A stretch of DNA of 64,000 bases from Karstenula rhodostoma CBS 690.94 (Eukaryota > Ascomycota > Dothideomycetes > Pleosporales > Didymosphaeriaceae). Where the stretch lies: the NCBI GenBank assembly GCA_010093485.1, contig MU001493.1, positions 715,599 through 779,598 on the forward strand. Reading direction: 5' to 3'. Both the position numbers and the translations under genes were made by a program. Below are positions 31,817 through 42,807 of the stretch, piece by piece. The first letter of the stretch is position 1; every line of letters begins with the position of its first letter. Under the pieces are notes generated by a model, which was given only the letters and a program-made list of their open reading frames with translations, was not told the origin of the DNA and made no database searches.

Positions 31817-34800
31817 ATGGAGGAGGCTGAGCCCGTTCACACACCTGGCTTCGAGCCGTCGAGCATGCAGTCGCATTCTCCTCCTGATTCACCACCACAT
31901 AACCCCACCTGGGGTGAGAAAGAGGCGAAAGATGCGAAGCTCCCGGTTGGGCAACTGAACGATCCCGAGGTTAACAGGTTGCCCGACAAAATAGACGAAG
32001 CGCAAAAAGAGCAGGTCGCAGAGATCAATGTTGAGCCTAAGAGGAAAAGGATTGTTGTTGTGGGGCTGGGAATGGTGGGCATTGCGTTCATGTAAGCATG
32101 AACTTGGTGGCCATCTTGAAGATGCCATGAACTAGCAAGTGTGTGCTAATGCCTGCTGCAGTGAGAAACTTCTCAAATATGATGTCAAGCGCAGAGAGTA
32201 CGACGTGGTGGTCATTGGCGAGGAGCCCCATCTCGCGTACAACCGCGTGGGTCTGACCAGCTTCTTCCAACATCGCGAAGTCGAGAACCTATACCTGAAC
32301 CCGAAAGACTGGGTAAGCTTGACTCGAAAGGTCTCCATTGCATCTTTCTCTTTCTCACAGGCCTCAGTACTCTTCCATGCCCGAAGGTTCCCTCAGCTAC
32401 CACCTCAACACACTCGTTGCCGAAATCGACTCAGAAAACAAGTCGGTCAAGACTTCAAGCGGCGAAACTGTTCCATACGACGTCCTCGTCCTCGCAACCG
32501 GCTCAGATGCGCTCCTTCCCAAGCACACACCCGGCCACGACGCAAAAGGCGTTTTTGTATACCGAACCATTGACGACCTCCAGCGGCTCATTGAGTTCGC
32601 TGCAACGCGCAAAGGCACCACTGGCATCACGGTGGGAGGTGGCCTGCTAGGTCTGGAAGCTGCAAAAGCGATGATGGACCTCGAAGACTTTGGCAAAGTG
32701 AAGCTCGTCGAGAGGAATAGATGGGTTTTGAGCAGGCAGTTGGACGGTGATGCTGGAGGCATGGTGGTAGAGCAAGTCAGAGCGCTGGGCTTGGATGTCA
32801 TGCTCTCCAAGCGAGTCGGCAAGATCGAAGTCGACGAGGAGGGCTTCGTGAAAGGCGTGGTATTCGAAGATGGAGAGCGCATGGAGTGCTCCACCATATG
32901 CTTCGCCGTGAGTTCGACCATTTGAACTGTATTGCGCAGACACTGACTTCCCCAGATTGGTATCAGAGCACGCGACGAGCTCGCGAGACAGTCGGGTATC
33001 AACTGTGCAGATCGCGGAGGCGGTATCGTAGTCGCACCTGATCTATCGACATCCACCAAAGACATCTACGCCATCGGCGAGTGCGCAAGCTGGGAAAACC
33101 AAACTTTTGGTCTCATTGCCCCCGGTGTTGAAATGGCCGACGTCCTCGCCTTCAACCTCACACAGGCGAAGGCGCACACACCGCGCAAGTTCAAGCGGCC
33201 AGATCTGAGCACAAAACTGAAGCTCTTGGGCGTAGAAGTAGCCAGCTTCGGCGACTTCTTCGCTGATCGCGACGGTCCCAAGGACATGCCCGGACGTCGA
33301 CCAGCGAAGAAAGACGGTGAGAGTGGACCAAGAGATAAAGTCAGGACTTTGACTGATGGGCCAGCACCTCCTCCAGTCAAGGCGCTCACTTACAAAGATC
33401 CATTCCAGCAGGTGTACAAGAAGTATCTCTTCACGATGGATGGAAAGTACCTGCTCGGTGGCATGATGATTGGCGACACGAAGGATTACGTAAAGCTGGT
33501 ACCGATGGTCAAGAATCAGAAACAACTGGAAATGCCGCCAAGCGAACTCATTGTCGGCGCACAGAAAGGAGATGATGACGGTGCTGATCTGTAAGAAGTT
33601 CTTTCGAGCATTGACGAAGCAATACTAACATTCAACAGCGACGACGACGTACAAATCTGCTCATGTCACAATGTCACGAAGGGTGATGTGGTAAAGGGCG
33701 TCAAGGACGGCTCTTGCAAGTCCATTGGTGACGTAAAGGCGTGTACGAAGGCCGGAACCGGGTGCGGGGGTTGCATGCCTCTCGTCCAGACCATCTTCAA
33801 CAAGACCATGACTTCGATGGGCCAGGAAGTCAAGAATCACCTCTGCCCCCACTTCGAATACTCACGCGCCGATCTCTTCAACATCATCTACGTCAAGAAA
33901 CTTACTGGATTTGCCGATGTGGTGAAGGAGTGCGGAAAGGAGCCTGATTCGACGGGATGCGAGGCCTGCAAACCGGCGATCGGTTCCATCATCTCCAGTC
34001 TGTTCAACAAACACTTGTTGGACGATTCGCGACGAGGACTGCAGGATACCAACGATCGCTTCCTGGCCAACATTCAGCGTAATGGAACGTTCAGTGTCGT
34101 CCCACGTATGGCGGGTGGTGAGGTCACCCCCGAGAAGCTCATCATCATCGGAACTGTTGCCAAGAAGTACAACCTATACACCAAGATCACTGGTGGACAG
34201 CGTATCGACATGTTCGGTGCTAAGAAGCAAGACCTCCTGGCCATCTGGCAAGAGCTGGTAGATGGCGGTATGGAGTCTGGTCACGCTTACGCGAAGTCTC
34301 TCCGAACAGTGAAGTCTTGTGTAGGAACGACATGGTGTCGGTTCGGTGTGGGTGACAGTGTGGGAATGGCGGTGCGTTTGGAGGAGCGTTACAAGTCCAT
34401 TCGGGCACCACACAAGTTCAAGGGTGGTGTGTCGGGCTGTGTCCGAGAGTGCGCCGAAGCACAAAACAAAGACTTTGGTCTCATCGCAACCGAGAAAGGT
34501 TTCAATATCTTCGTGGGCGGTAACGGAGGTGCGAAACCCAGACATTCAGAACTGCTCGCCAAAGATGTCCCGCCTGACGATGTCATTCCAATCCTCGATC
34601 GCTACATCTCCTTTTATATCAGGACGGCGGACAAGCTACAGCGGACAGCGAGGTGGATTGAGAATCTACCTGGTGGTATCAAGTACCTCCAAGAAGTGAT
34701 CTTGGAGGACAAGCTCGAAATATGCGCCGACCTTGAGAAGCAGATGCAGGATCTTGTCGGGTCCTTCTTCTGCGAATGGACAGAGGTGCTGAAGAGCCCC

Positions 34801-35517
34801 GAAAGAAGAGCACTCTTCAACCAATTCGCGAACACATCAGAAAACATCGAGCCGCCAATCGAGCCGACAAAGGAACGTGGCCAAGAACGGCCAAGCTACT
34901 GGCCCTCGGACTCAGTAACGGAAGACTTCAAAAACCACAAATGGGGAGATCTTAGCTGGCAGCCTCTGGTTAAAGCCGAAGAGTTCCGGGACCTTCCGAC
35001 GGGCGATTCCAAGGCCATCAAGCGCGGCGACACGCAACTCGCTGTCTTCAAGGTACGCGGCAAGTACTACTGCACGCAGCAGATGTGCCCACACAAGCGT
35101 GCGTTCGTTCTCAGCGACGGCCTCATTGGCGACGACATCAAGAACAACAAGCTTTGGGTGTCATGTCCCTACCACAAGCGCAACTACGAGCTCTCAGGTC
35201 CCGAAGCTGGTCGCTGCGCGAACGACGAGCAGGTCAACATTGCCACCTTCCCAGTCGAGGAGCGCGACGACGGCTTTGTCTATGTGAAGCTGCCGAGTGT
35301 GGAGGAGCTCGACAGCGTGTTGGGAACGAGCAAGTTCAAGATCAAGAAGGACGAGACGAGCGATCCGTTCGAGGCTCTTGACAAGAAGCTGAAAGCGTCG
35401 CAGAAGGGCAGGAAAGGCTTTGCCGTGAGTCATCTGAAGGACGGCATGGGGGAGCAAGCAAGAGCTGGCATGATACTTGCTGGCGGGGAACGGGGCGCGG
35501 GAGGGTTGGACTGGTGA
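31817..35517 (+). CDS. niiA: nitrite reductase [NAD(P)H], siroheme type
   Basis: Assimilatory nitrite reductase of 1159 residues, reducing nitrite to ammonium. Five exons (introns 32092-32161, 32313-32367, 32908-32955, 33591-33638) sum to an exact reading frame. After a variable N-terminus of about 80 residues come the FAD/NAD(P)H domains ([32 protein letters not shown]), then a BFD-like [2Fe-2S] region ([10 protein letters not shown] and CGGCMPL). The siroheme/[4Fe-4S] ligands follow in [12 protein letters not shown] and [10 protein letters not shown]. At the C-terminus is a Rieske-type module ([16 protein letters not shown]), typical of fungal NiiA. All key cysteines and histidines are present. 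The head-to-tail order with niaD differs from the divergent niiA-niaD arrangement of Aspergillus nidulans. Confidence 0.96.
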
Positions 35518-36895
35518 GGCGGAGCGTGGCGTGATGAATGACGATGATGGTTTAGCATTTGCGATGGTGTTGTAAAGGGGGCTATGGGATCTGTATAATG
35601 TTTTCGCGCATGGAAACGAACGCTTCTTGTTTGCACGACGGCCAAGCTCGCTCCTTCCAATCATTCGCTGCAAATCATTGTTGACGTGTACACTGCTACT
35701 GTTCGTGCCTGCTCTTCCAATGACGGAATGCAGCCCTCTCCAGAAACTTTAACCCAGGTGCAATGCATCCACGCACGATGTGGCCGATAACAGCCAGATT
35801 GATCATATGCTGTTACCAAGGTAAGGTCCGCTGCTCACTGTTATTGTGTCCTGTAGTAACTGACGCTACAATAAATCTGCCGATGTTCACTTCCGAAAGC
35901 CTGCCACGCAAGAAGGTGTTTACATTCTTCTCGCGTTACACCTCGCTTCCGTCTACACAGCCTGCCTACGCCAGAGTTGAGGCAATCACGCTATCATAAC
36001 CAAAGCCTTGGTCGAAACAAGCATCGATGCTAAGCCAGCTCGATCCGATAGCCACCCAAATGGATACGGGATCTCGAACACGCCACGATCGGCTCGCAGT
36101 ACAAACACACGGCTGGCCGCGGGTAGTTTGGGGCACAAAAATGCTCTCGGGTTGCCGAGCTGGGGAGATTTTGCTTGCGGAAAACATAGGGCGTAGATTG
36201 CTTCTACAGCCGCTGTTCACTTGGCCGCCTGCGCATGTGCTTATTGAAAGTGGTTGTGTGCTTGAAGTCATGCCGGGAGGTGTGTCACATAAACCGCTTC
36301 ACTCAGGTACTTACATGGTCAGTAGGCATCATTCATGTGATATCGAAACAAGCTCAACCTCGTAGCTTAACGACATCTATGTGCGGCCTGAACCACGCGA
36401 CGACAAGGATCGGCCGCTAGTCCTCGAATTTGAATCGAGAGTCCCAATTTCGCGTAAGCCATAGGGGTTCGGTCACGTGGGAATGCTTGACCCAGGTGTC
36501 ACGATGCCAGATCGATGTGTGACGACTTGCCACACCAAGTACAGAATGGCGGTGGAAAAGAGCAGCCCCCTTTCGTTTGTCTCAATACTGAGTTGTCCGG
36601 GGCTACGGCAGGGGTGATGATAGGACTGACTGGCTCACACGGTCAGCGAGTTGTACCTGTTTGCTCATGGGGTGACCGATACGCGGCTGGTCAGGTCAGC
36701 ACGTAATGGCAAACACCGCTGTGCAACTCGAAGTTATGGCGAGATGATCAGACGAATTTTGGGCTGGGCTCCTTCGGGTCGTATATAGAGGCATTCAGGC
36801 TGTCTTCAACACCACTTACTTGCGCAAAGAGATTCCTTGGCATTTTCCATCAGAAACAACCTCCGATCCCTTCGAGATTTCATAACGAGCAAACC
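35518..36895. other. intergenic region, no gene seen
   Basis: About 1.4 kb with only small unconvincing frames. A TATA-like TATATA at 36782-36787 lies about 110 bp before the next start codon. Confidence 0.55.
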
Positions 36896-37819
36896 ATGCC
36901 ATGGATAGAGGATGCGCAATACGGACGTCGGCGGCGATACGAAGTCAACGATAATCTAATGCGGCGCCACTTGCCAGACATAGCCCGTGACTACACCTAT
37001 AACATCAAGCTCGATCATTTAGCTGTAACTCTCAGTCGCATCTCGAGTGGACGCCTTCCTTGGGACCAAGCTTTGGGGCCCCTCCAGTGGTTCTTCAACA
37101 AAGCCTCCAAATCGCCCCAGAGGGAACTCCCTCCAAGAGTGTACAACCATCTCGATGACCTGATCCAGAGAAGCAGCGACATGACCAAGTTACGCAAACA
37201 CTTCACCACGCTGGCGTACCTATGCTCCAGGGGCAGCGCACCCTTCATATCATCCCATCTCACCACCTTCTTCGAGAGATACGCCCAGGACATCATAGCC
37301 CAAGACCACCGCCACCTAAGCGACTGGGAACACGCCATCAAGCAACTAATAGGCCTCGCTCCCACAACCGCCGCGCTCCACGAGCTCAGCCGCGCCCGAA
37401 CCCGCCGTCCCCGTCCCCGCTACCAAACCCACCTCCAACGCTCCTACAGCAATTACTCTGGCAGCGACAGCGGCGAAGACACCTACGACACGAGCAGCCT
37501 CCACCGTGGCCGCCGCCTGAACCGCGCTGCCCTCCCGCACTACCGCGCCCGAACACTGCCGCCCATGTTCTACCCCGTCCCTCAAGTGGCGGCGCCCAAC
37601 TTCCTCGCCGTACCCGCCTCACGCGGCATCATGAGTGGGTTCCCGTCGCCGTCCCTGTTCGCACAGGACCCTTGGCGCGAAGCTGAGATGGAGGAAATCA
37701 GGGACCATCAGGCGTATCTCGAGTGTGCTGTGGAGCAGTTGCAGCTCGGGCAGCAGGAGCTGGTGGAGGAGGTGGTGCAGCAGGTCGGGGGTTATGGGCA
37801 GTTGCAGATTGACTACTGA
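36896..37819 (+). CDS. hypothetical protein, 307 residues
   Basis: Single-exon frame from the ATG at 36896. I do not recognise a family. The first 165 residues look helical and soluble (DQALGPLQWFFNKASKS, LAYLCSRGSAPFISSHLTTFFERYAQDII). Then comes a basic Arg/Ser/Tyr-rich linker (RTRRPRPRYQTHLQRSYSNYSGSDSGEDTYDTSS). The C-terminal 40 residues are a likely coiled coil rich in Glu/Gln (EMEEIRDHQAYLECAVEQLQLGQQELVEEVVQQ). There is no signal peptide or membrane segment. The mixed composition, an upstream TATA-like box and the uninterrupted length support a real gene. Confidence 0.6.
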   Translation: MPWIEDAQYGRRRRYEVNDNLMRRHLPDIARDYTYNIKLDHLAVTLSRISSGRLPWDQALGPLQWFFNKASKSPQRELPPRVYNHLDDLIQRSSDMTKLRKHFTTLAYLCSRGSAPFISSHLTTFFERYAQDIIAQDHRHLSDWEHAIKQLIGLAPTTAALHELSRARTRRPRPRYQTHLQRSYSNYSGSDSGEDTYDTSSLHRGRRLNRAALPHYRARTLPPMFYPVPQVAAPNFLAVPASRGIMSGFPSPSLFAQDPWREAEMEEIRDHQAYLECAVEQLQLGQQELVEEVVQQVGGYGQLQIDY

Positions 37820-38218
37820 TTTGGAGTGTGAGGCGTGGCTCTCTTCCTTTCTGTTCTGGCATCTGGGTGTGTGTTGCGGTTCGACGCTTTTGGAATGTGT
37901 TGGGTGCACGCTTGCTTGGGAGGAATAGGAGTATGCCCGCTACACCAGATGCCTGATCTTACTCGCTTATTCTCAATCCGTATGCCTAGATAGTATTTCT
38001 TGTTAGCTCATTTATCATACCCAGTCGAATACAGGTCAATTTGGAAACATTCTGGACATTTCCCTTCGTCTTGGTCCGATGATTGCAATCAAGAGCCTCT
38101 ATGTCACAGAACGCCAGACGCCTCGCTAAGCCCGATGATTGCCGCTCCAGCTCAAATGCACACCCAAAATACAGACACGAACAGAATAGCGGCAACCTCC
38201 CTTGTAGTACACTCGCGA
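37820..38218. other. intergenic region between convergent genes
   Basis: About 400 bp shared as 3' flank by the hypothetical gene and Bos1. Nothing else was seen. Confidence 0.6.
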
Positions 38219-39111
38219 CTACCGCAGGAAGTGCAGCACAAGCCAGCAGAAGAGGAAAAAGACGACGACTCCCGCCCAAAATATCCATTTGTCCTGCTTC
38301 GCTCTCCGCTCAACCATGCGGATCGTGTCCCCGCTGATGCCCAGCGTATTCGCGACGCTGTACAGCCTCTTCTGCGTGCCCTTCAACATGTCCCTTTGGC
38401 TACCCAGATCGCCCAATACAGCCCGCCCTCTGTCTAGAAACTCGTCGAGCTGCTCCGAGGTCTTGTTCATGAAGGTATTCTCCCGGAAAGCATGCGATTC
38501 GCGCGAGAAGTCTGCGCCGGCGGGCGCACCAGCAGAGTACGGGTTTGCGGTGTAGGGAGAGTTGGGGTTGTACGGGCGTGATGGGGCGAACGCAGAGTGC
38601 TGCGCGGCGGCGGCGTCTACGTTTGTTTGTGCATACGGGTTTTCTGGCGTTGCCGCGTGGTGTGGTCGCCTGCCTAGCAATTCTGTCCTCGCCTGTGTTG
38701 TTTGCTGGGTGTTGTCAGTATGCGCATGTGTCAAGCCAGAGGTTGCCGCCCTTGGTCCACGCAGCGGAGAAACGTACCACGTCCTCATTTACGCTCTTTA
38801 CGCGCCCGAAATTGTTTCGGTACTCGTCCAGTTCCGCCTTGAAGTTCTTTACCCGCTCAAACGCCTTTTCTTGCTTGGTTTGTATGGGTTCCTGTTTTGC
38901 GAGCTTGGCGTAGTCGTCGATGGTGCGGGCGAACGAAGTGAGGCTTGCGGAGATCTGGCCCTGGAGCGCGGGCGAGGGACTGGCTGAGTCGGCGAAGAGG
39001 TCCAGGTCTTTGCGTATGCTCGTCGACTGCCGGAGCGCCGAGTTGAAGAGGGCGTTCTGTGTGGATGTCAGCATATGTTTGTGCTGGGCGCAGCAAAGGA
39101 CGACAAACCAT
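38219..39111 (-). CDS. bos1: Qb-SNARE Bos1 (GOSR2-like)
   Basis: ER-Golgi SNARE of 251 residues. Three exons: the first appears to be just the ATG (39109-39111), then introns 39057-39108 and 38693-38777. Joined, the protein begins MNALFNSALRQSTSIRKDLDLF, the usual start of Bos1. A three-helix N-terminal domain is followed by LLGRRPHHAATPENPYA, then the SNARE helix. That helix carries the zero-layer Gln in LGDLGSQRDMLKGTQKRL. A single C-terminal membrane anchor follows (WIFWAGVVVFFLFCWLVLHFL). Bos1 acts in fusion of COPII vesicles with the Golgi, with Sed5, Bet1 and Sec22. Confidence 0.9.
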
Positions 39112-40143
39112 GCTGGTTGTTGGGCTGCGATTACGCAGATGAAGTTATCTACGTAGTATCGTTTGGTAGGGCGAAACAGCAAAGTAACGTCGCAAGGGTG
39201 AGGGAGGGGCAATCTGCAAAGAGTAAAGTGGCAGCCTTGTAGGCGCAAACGTTTGTGTAGTTGACACTTTGCATTTGCGACCCGAGTGATGCTCGGGTAC
39301 TCTTCGCCAAGGCGTTAGCGTTCCAGACCATCGGGCCCGACGGCCTAGGATGCGATGCGGCTCATCTCGACCCCTCAACTTCCATCTCACCATCCCTCAG
39401 ACTCAGGTATCCATCTTCATCCTTCAGCATTACACTCTTTTTGGTTAGTAAGGAAGTTTCAACTTGTTTCATACAGACACTTGTGTTCGCCTTCGTGCCC
39501 TCTGGCCGAACTAACATGCCGTCTCTTGTCTGAGGACCAGATTCAGCTTCGCCGTGAATAAACTTCTCTTGCGAAGCCTCGTCCAGAAGTCCAGAATAAA
39601 CTATCAAGCATGCTGTAGCGAGATTGTGTGGCTTTCCCATCCCATGCATTCCGCCACCCGGCCACATTCTCTGGTAGCCACCAGCCCTTCTATCCCTACA
39701 TCGCTACTTCCCGCGCGCCTCCTCACCAACTGGTTTGAAGTCGGTTAGTGGAGCGAGGCGGTATCAGGTGGGTAAAGCGGTTGCCAATGATGATGAGATT
39801 ACGAGCCTACTATCTATGAACGTATAAAACCTACTTCATGAATTTCGCCATTGCATTGTATACCGACACCTTCGCTATAAAGCGAAACCGACATGAAAGA
39901 CCCACTGGCTGCGTTCAAGAGTGCGAATAGACACTTCCGTCGATCAGGCGCAATCGAGATAAATGCTCGTCTTCACATAGCGTTCATCTAAAACTGTCGC
40001 TTTGCGGGACTATTGATTGCGCCTAGCCTAACAACCACACTCTATCCTCGCCTCCCCACTAGACTCCATCTCAACGCAACACTCCAGGGTATAGTACAAT
40101 CTCTCCATGCTCTGCCTGTGCACCATGACAACCTACACATTCG
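39112..40143. other. intergenic region with one doubtful small frame
   Basis: About 1 kb holding the Bos1 promoter and the 3' flank of the Ser-rich membrane protein gene. The only candidate gene is the small frame at 39362-39667 (-). Confidence 0.5.
39362..39667 (-). CDS. small hypothetical protein, 101 residues
   Basis: Open frame from an ATG at 39667, with in-frame ATGs a few codons in. The composition is mixed and protein-like (GMGKPHNLATACLIVYSGLLDEASQEKF, DGMLVRPEGTKANTS, MLKDEDGYLSLRDGEMEVEG). I recognise no family, and no splice sites are needed. It could be chance. Confidence 0.3.
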   Translation of the reverse strand: MWPGGGMHGMGKPHNLATACLIVYSGLLDEASQEKFIHGEAESGPQTRDGMLVRPEGTKANTSVCMKQVETSLLTKKSVMLKDEDGYLSLRDGEMEVEGSR

Positions 40144-41631
40144 TCACGACCACCTCCCATCTCCGCTCCGATCAAGTACACCCATCCCCCCGACCGTAGC
40201 ATCGCTTCCTTTCCTCTCATCGCGCGTTGGCACTTTCAGCCCCGCCCGATCTTTCTCCAGATACTCCTGCTCGTCTTCCTTGCGCCTCCTGACTTCGGCC
40301 TCTCGTCGCGCCTCCTCAAAGTACTTGCGACGCTCGGTGCGCGCCTTCTCCTGCAGCTCGCCGAACGGATCGAAGCGCTCGCTCGCGGGGTCTTTGAACG
40401 GGTTCTCCACCCAGCTCCCGCGGTCTGTTAGCGTGGTCGAGCGTGGCCGTCCGCGAAGCTGATCGTAGGCTTTGTTACGGGGCGGGTTGGCGAAGGGGTT
40501 TGGCGTGGGTTGGGGAGGTGCAATCTGAGGTGCAGCACGGACGCGTGAGTTGTTCGATCTTGTAGATACAGTTTCTGGGCGTTCGTAGTGCGCGCCAGCG
40601 AACAACTCGTTACTGCTTGTCGAAGATCTTGTCATGCGAGCGAGTGAAGGAGGACCGTCATAGTTGATGTGTGCGGTTTCAGGTGCGTGCAGTGAGCCGT
40701 TGTTATTCGGGTTGAAGGCGTCCTCTGCGTGGCGCATAGATGACTCGTTCCGGCGTCTGCGGCGATGCTTGAGGAAGAACGCAAATCCCACAATCAGAGC
40801 TATGAAACCCATGACAGACAGGGTTATTGCAGCTGCCTCGGCGCCTTTGCTCAAGATTGGTCCATCATGGTGTTCGGTCCTGTGTCGTCCGATGCCGGAT
40901 CTTTCGCCGTCAAGCTCGGACTCCGCGGGCACAAAGGTAGATCCTGTCGTGGAGGACCCAAAGTCACTCGATGGCGATAATGAGACAGTCTGGCTTGGAG
41001 GTGAAGATACGGGCTTTCCAACCAAGAAAGATGAGCCTCCTGTAGAAGAAGGGAGGGCAGTTGACGGTGAAATGGACGTCGCGTTCGAGGGGGAAACCGG
41101 CGGTGCAATTGGAGCCGACGAGACAGTCCCGCTGGGCGAGATGCTTTCGTCGGTGGTTGAAGTGCTCTCTTCGGTGGTTGACGACTGGGCGGAGGTGGAA
41201 GTAGGAGCAGCCGTAGCTGAAGTCTGCGGTTGCTCTTGTGCACTAGACGAAGACGGCGAAGCCTGTAGTTGCTCTTGTGCAGTGGACGAAGACGGTAAGG
41301 ACGGCGGTGGTCGCGACGAGGAATCAATTGTCGATTGCGCCGCCTCCGTCTTAGCAGCTTGCGAGGTAATTTGAGAAGGTGCTGCAGTCTGAGTAGGCGG
41401 CGCTAGCAAGGTGCTCGATACGCTCAACGTGGTGGGCGATGTCGACTGGGGGGATTTTGGACTTTCCGGGCTCGGGATACCTGAGCTCTCTGGACTTGGA
41501 AGGCCTGAACTCTCCGGACTCGAAATCCCTGAGCTATCTGGGCTCTCCGGGCTCTCGACACCATCCTGTCGTCGAAGGCGTGTTGGCCATATCTGGATTG
41601 GCGAAGGCCTTCGACGTTGATAGAGACCCAT
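40144..41631 (-). CDS. single-pass membrane protein with Ser/Pro/Thr-rich ectodomain
   Basis: Frame of 495 residues from the ATG at 41631; the frame is open further upstream but without an ATG. No clear signal peptide is seen. Residues about 20-260 are rich in Ser, Thr and Pro, with a repeated SSGxxSPESSG pattern near the start, likely heavily O-glycosylated. One membrane helix follows (AAAITLSVMGFIALIVGFAFFL), then a stop-transfer cluster KHRRRRR. The cytosolic tail of about 180 residues has NPFANPP and WVENPFKDP motifs and a Glu/Arg-rich helix. This design resembles fungal wall-stress sensors and similar surface proteins, but no cysteine-rich WSC domain is present. The function is unknown. 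Confidence 0.6.
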   Translation of the reverse strand: MGLYQRRRPSPIQIWPTRLRRQDGVESPESPDSSGISSPESSGLPSPESSGIPSPESPKSPQSTSPTTLSVSSTLLAPPTQTAAPSQITSQAAKTEAAQSTIDSSSRPPPSLPSSSTAQEQLQASPSSSSAQEQPQTSATAAPTSTSAQSSTTEESTSTTDESISPSGTVSSAPIAPPVSPSNATSISPSTALPSSTGGSSFLVGKPVSSPPSQTVSLSPSSDFGSSTTGSTFVPAESELDGERSGIGRHRTEHHDGPILSKGAEAAAITLSVMGFIALIVGFAFFLKHRRRRRNESSMRHAEDAFNPNNNGSLHAPETAHINYDGPPSLARMTRSSTSSNELFAGAHYERPETVSTRSNNSRVRAAPQIAPPQPTPNPFANPPRNKAYDQLRGRPRSTTLTDRGSWVENPFKDPASERFDPFGELQEKARTERRKYFEEARREAEVRRRKEDEQEYLEKDRAGLKVPTRDERKGSDATVGGMGVLDRSGDGRWS

Positions 41632-42807
41632 TTGAAACAGTATTGATTTGTGTCGGTTGTGAGTTGGTAGATGGGAGTGAAATCCAGCTACTCCATTAAG
41701 AAATTGAAAGTCGAGATCGCAAAATGACGTCTCCAGGACAGAAGAACAAAACCCGATCAACGGAAAGACGAAGAGAAGTGAAAATGGCGTGACTCCCCAG
41801 AGACAAACAATGACGAGAAGAGCGAAGGAAAAAGAGCCGCAGGAAAGAAAGAAACGGAATTCCAAAGCTTTACATTGCGCACGCGCTCGACACCCGATCT
41901 GCAACTCTCCTTCGTCGACTGTCGCCAATAAGCGGGTCGCACAGTAAACGCCGAGTCTTAAGATCTACGCTCTCCGCATCAACGCTCAACGCGCTCACGA
42001 CATGAAGCGTGCCATCCAGGGTGCGGCCGGGGTAGACGTCCAGATGCGTTGTCGTTTCGTTTCGCGCTGGTGAAAGACGAGTGGTGGGTGCGGGGTCCGA
42101 GACGCTGCATGTGCCGGGTGAGGAGCAGCGCGTTTCAGCGACTGCAAGCCACGCCAGTCTCAGGAGGCCTTCAGGCGGTTGCAAAGCTGCCGTGGCCACT
42201 TTGATGCTATAAGGGTTGGTGGCACTGCTGTGCTGTGCTGCGATGATCCGTTCGCCATGCGTCGGTGAGTCGGTGAGGAAGGTCCCAGGTGAAGGCTGCA
42301 ACGACGACCTCGTATGTGAAGACCAGATAGAAGCTGGGGCGCCCGTCAGTCCAATAATCAATAATTGGTCCTAGGGTAACTCGGGTCACGATGAGTGTCT
42401 AGAACATTGACGCGATAGGGCATTGGTGGTGTTCATGTCTGCATTCACGAGAGCGGGTGGTTGCCGCTGCAACTGGTTAGCGTCGTTGCATCAGGAAGTC
42501 GCGATACCGAGCTCGGGGCAGCGTCTCTCCGTGCGCATGCACAGTGCAGGTTCCCATGACGCCCTGCGCATCAATGCAAACAAGCAATGCGCAGAGAGAT
42601 CGTCATGTTATTTAAGCTGGCCAAGACTTTCCCCTTATCCCCGCCAAACGAAGATCTTATAAGCTTTGAGTGCGCAAGAAGGGGTCACAGAGTGGTGAAC
42701 CCCAAAACTTCGATTGCATCATGCCCCCTAAATTCGAGGATGTGATTAGAAAGCCGCATCACCGGCAACCTGTTCTGCCGTGAATTTGCTTTTCACCAAC
42801 CAGCTCT
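41632..42807. other. intergenic region
   Basis: About 1.2 kb. Open frames on both strands look random; I see no domain or RNA gene. Confidence 0.5.

Noticed and set aside
32397..33065. Minus-strand frame of 222 codons inside nitrite reductase
   Set aside because: Antisense shadow; the plus strand carries conserved FAD/NAD(P)H motifs.
40664..41374. Plus-strand frame of 236 codons opposite the Ser-rich membrane protein
   Set aside because: Arises from the low-complexity Ser/Pro codons on the minus strand; the minus frame has a membrane helix and a sensible tail.
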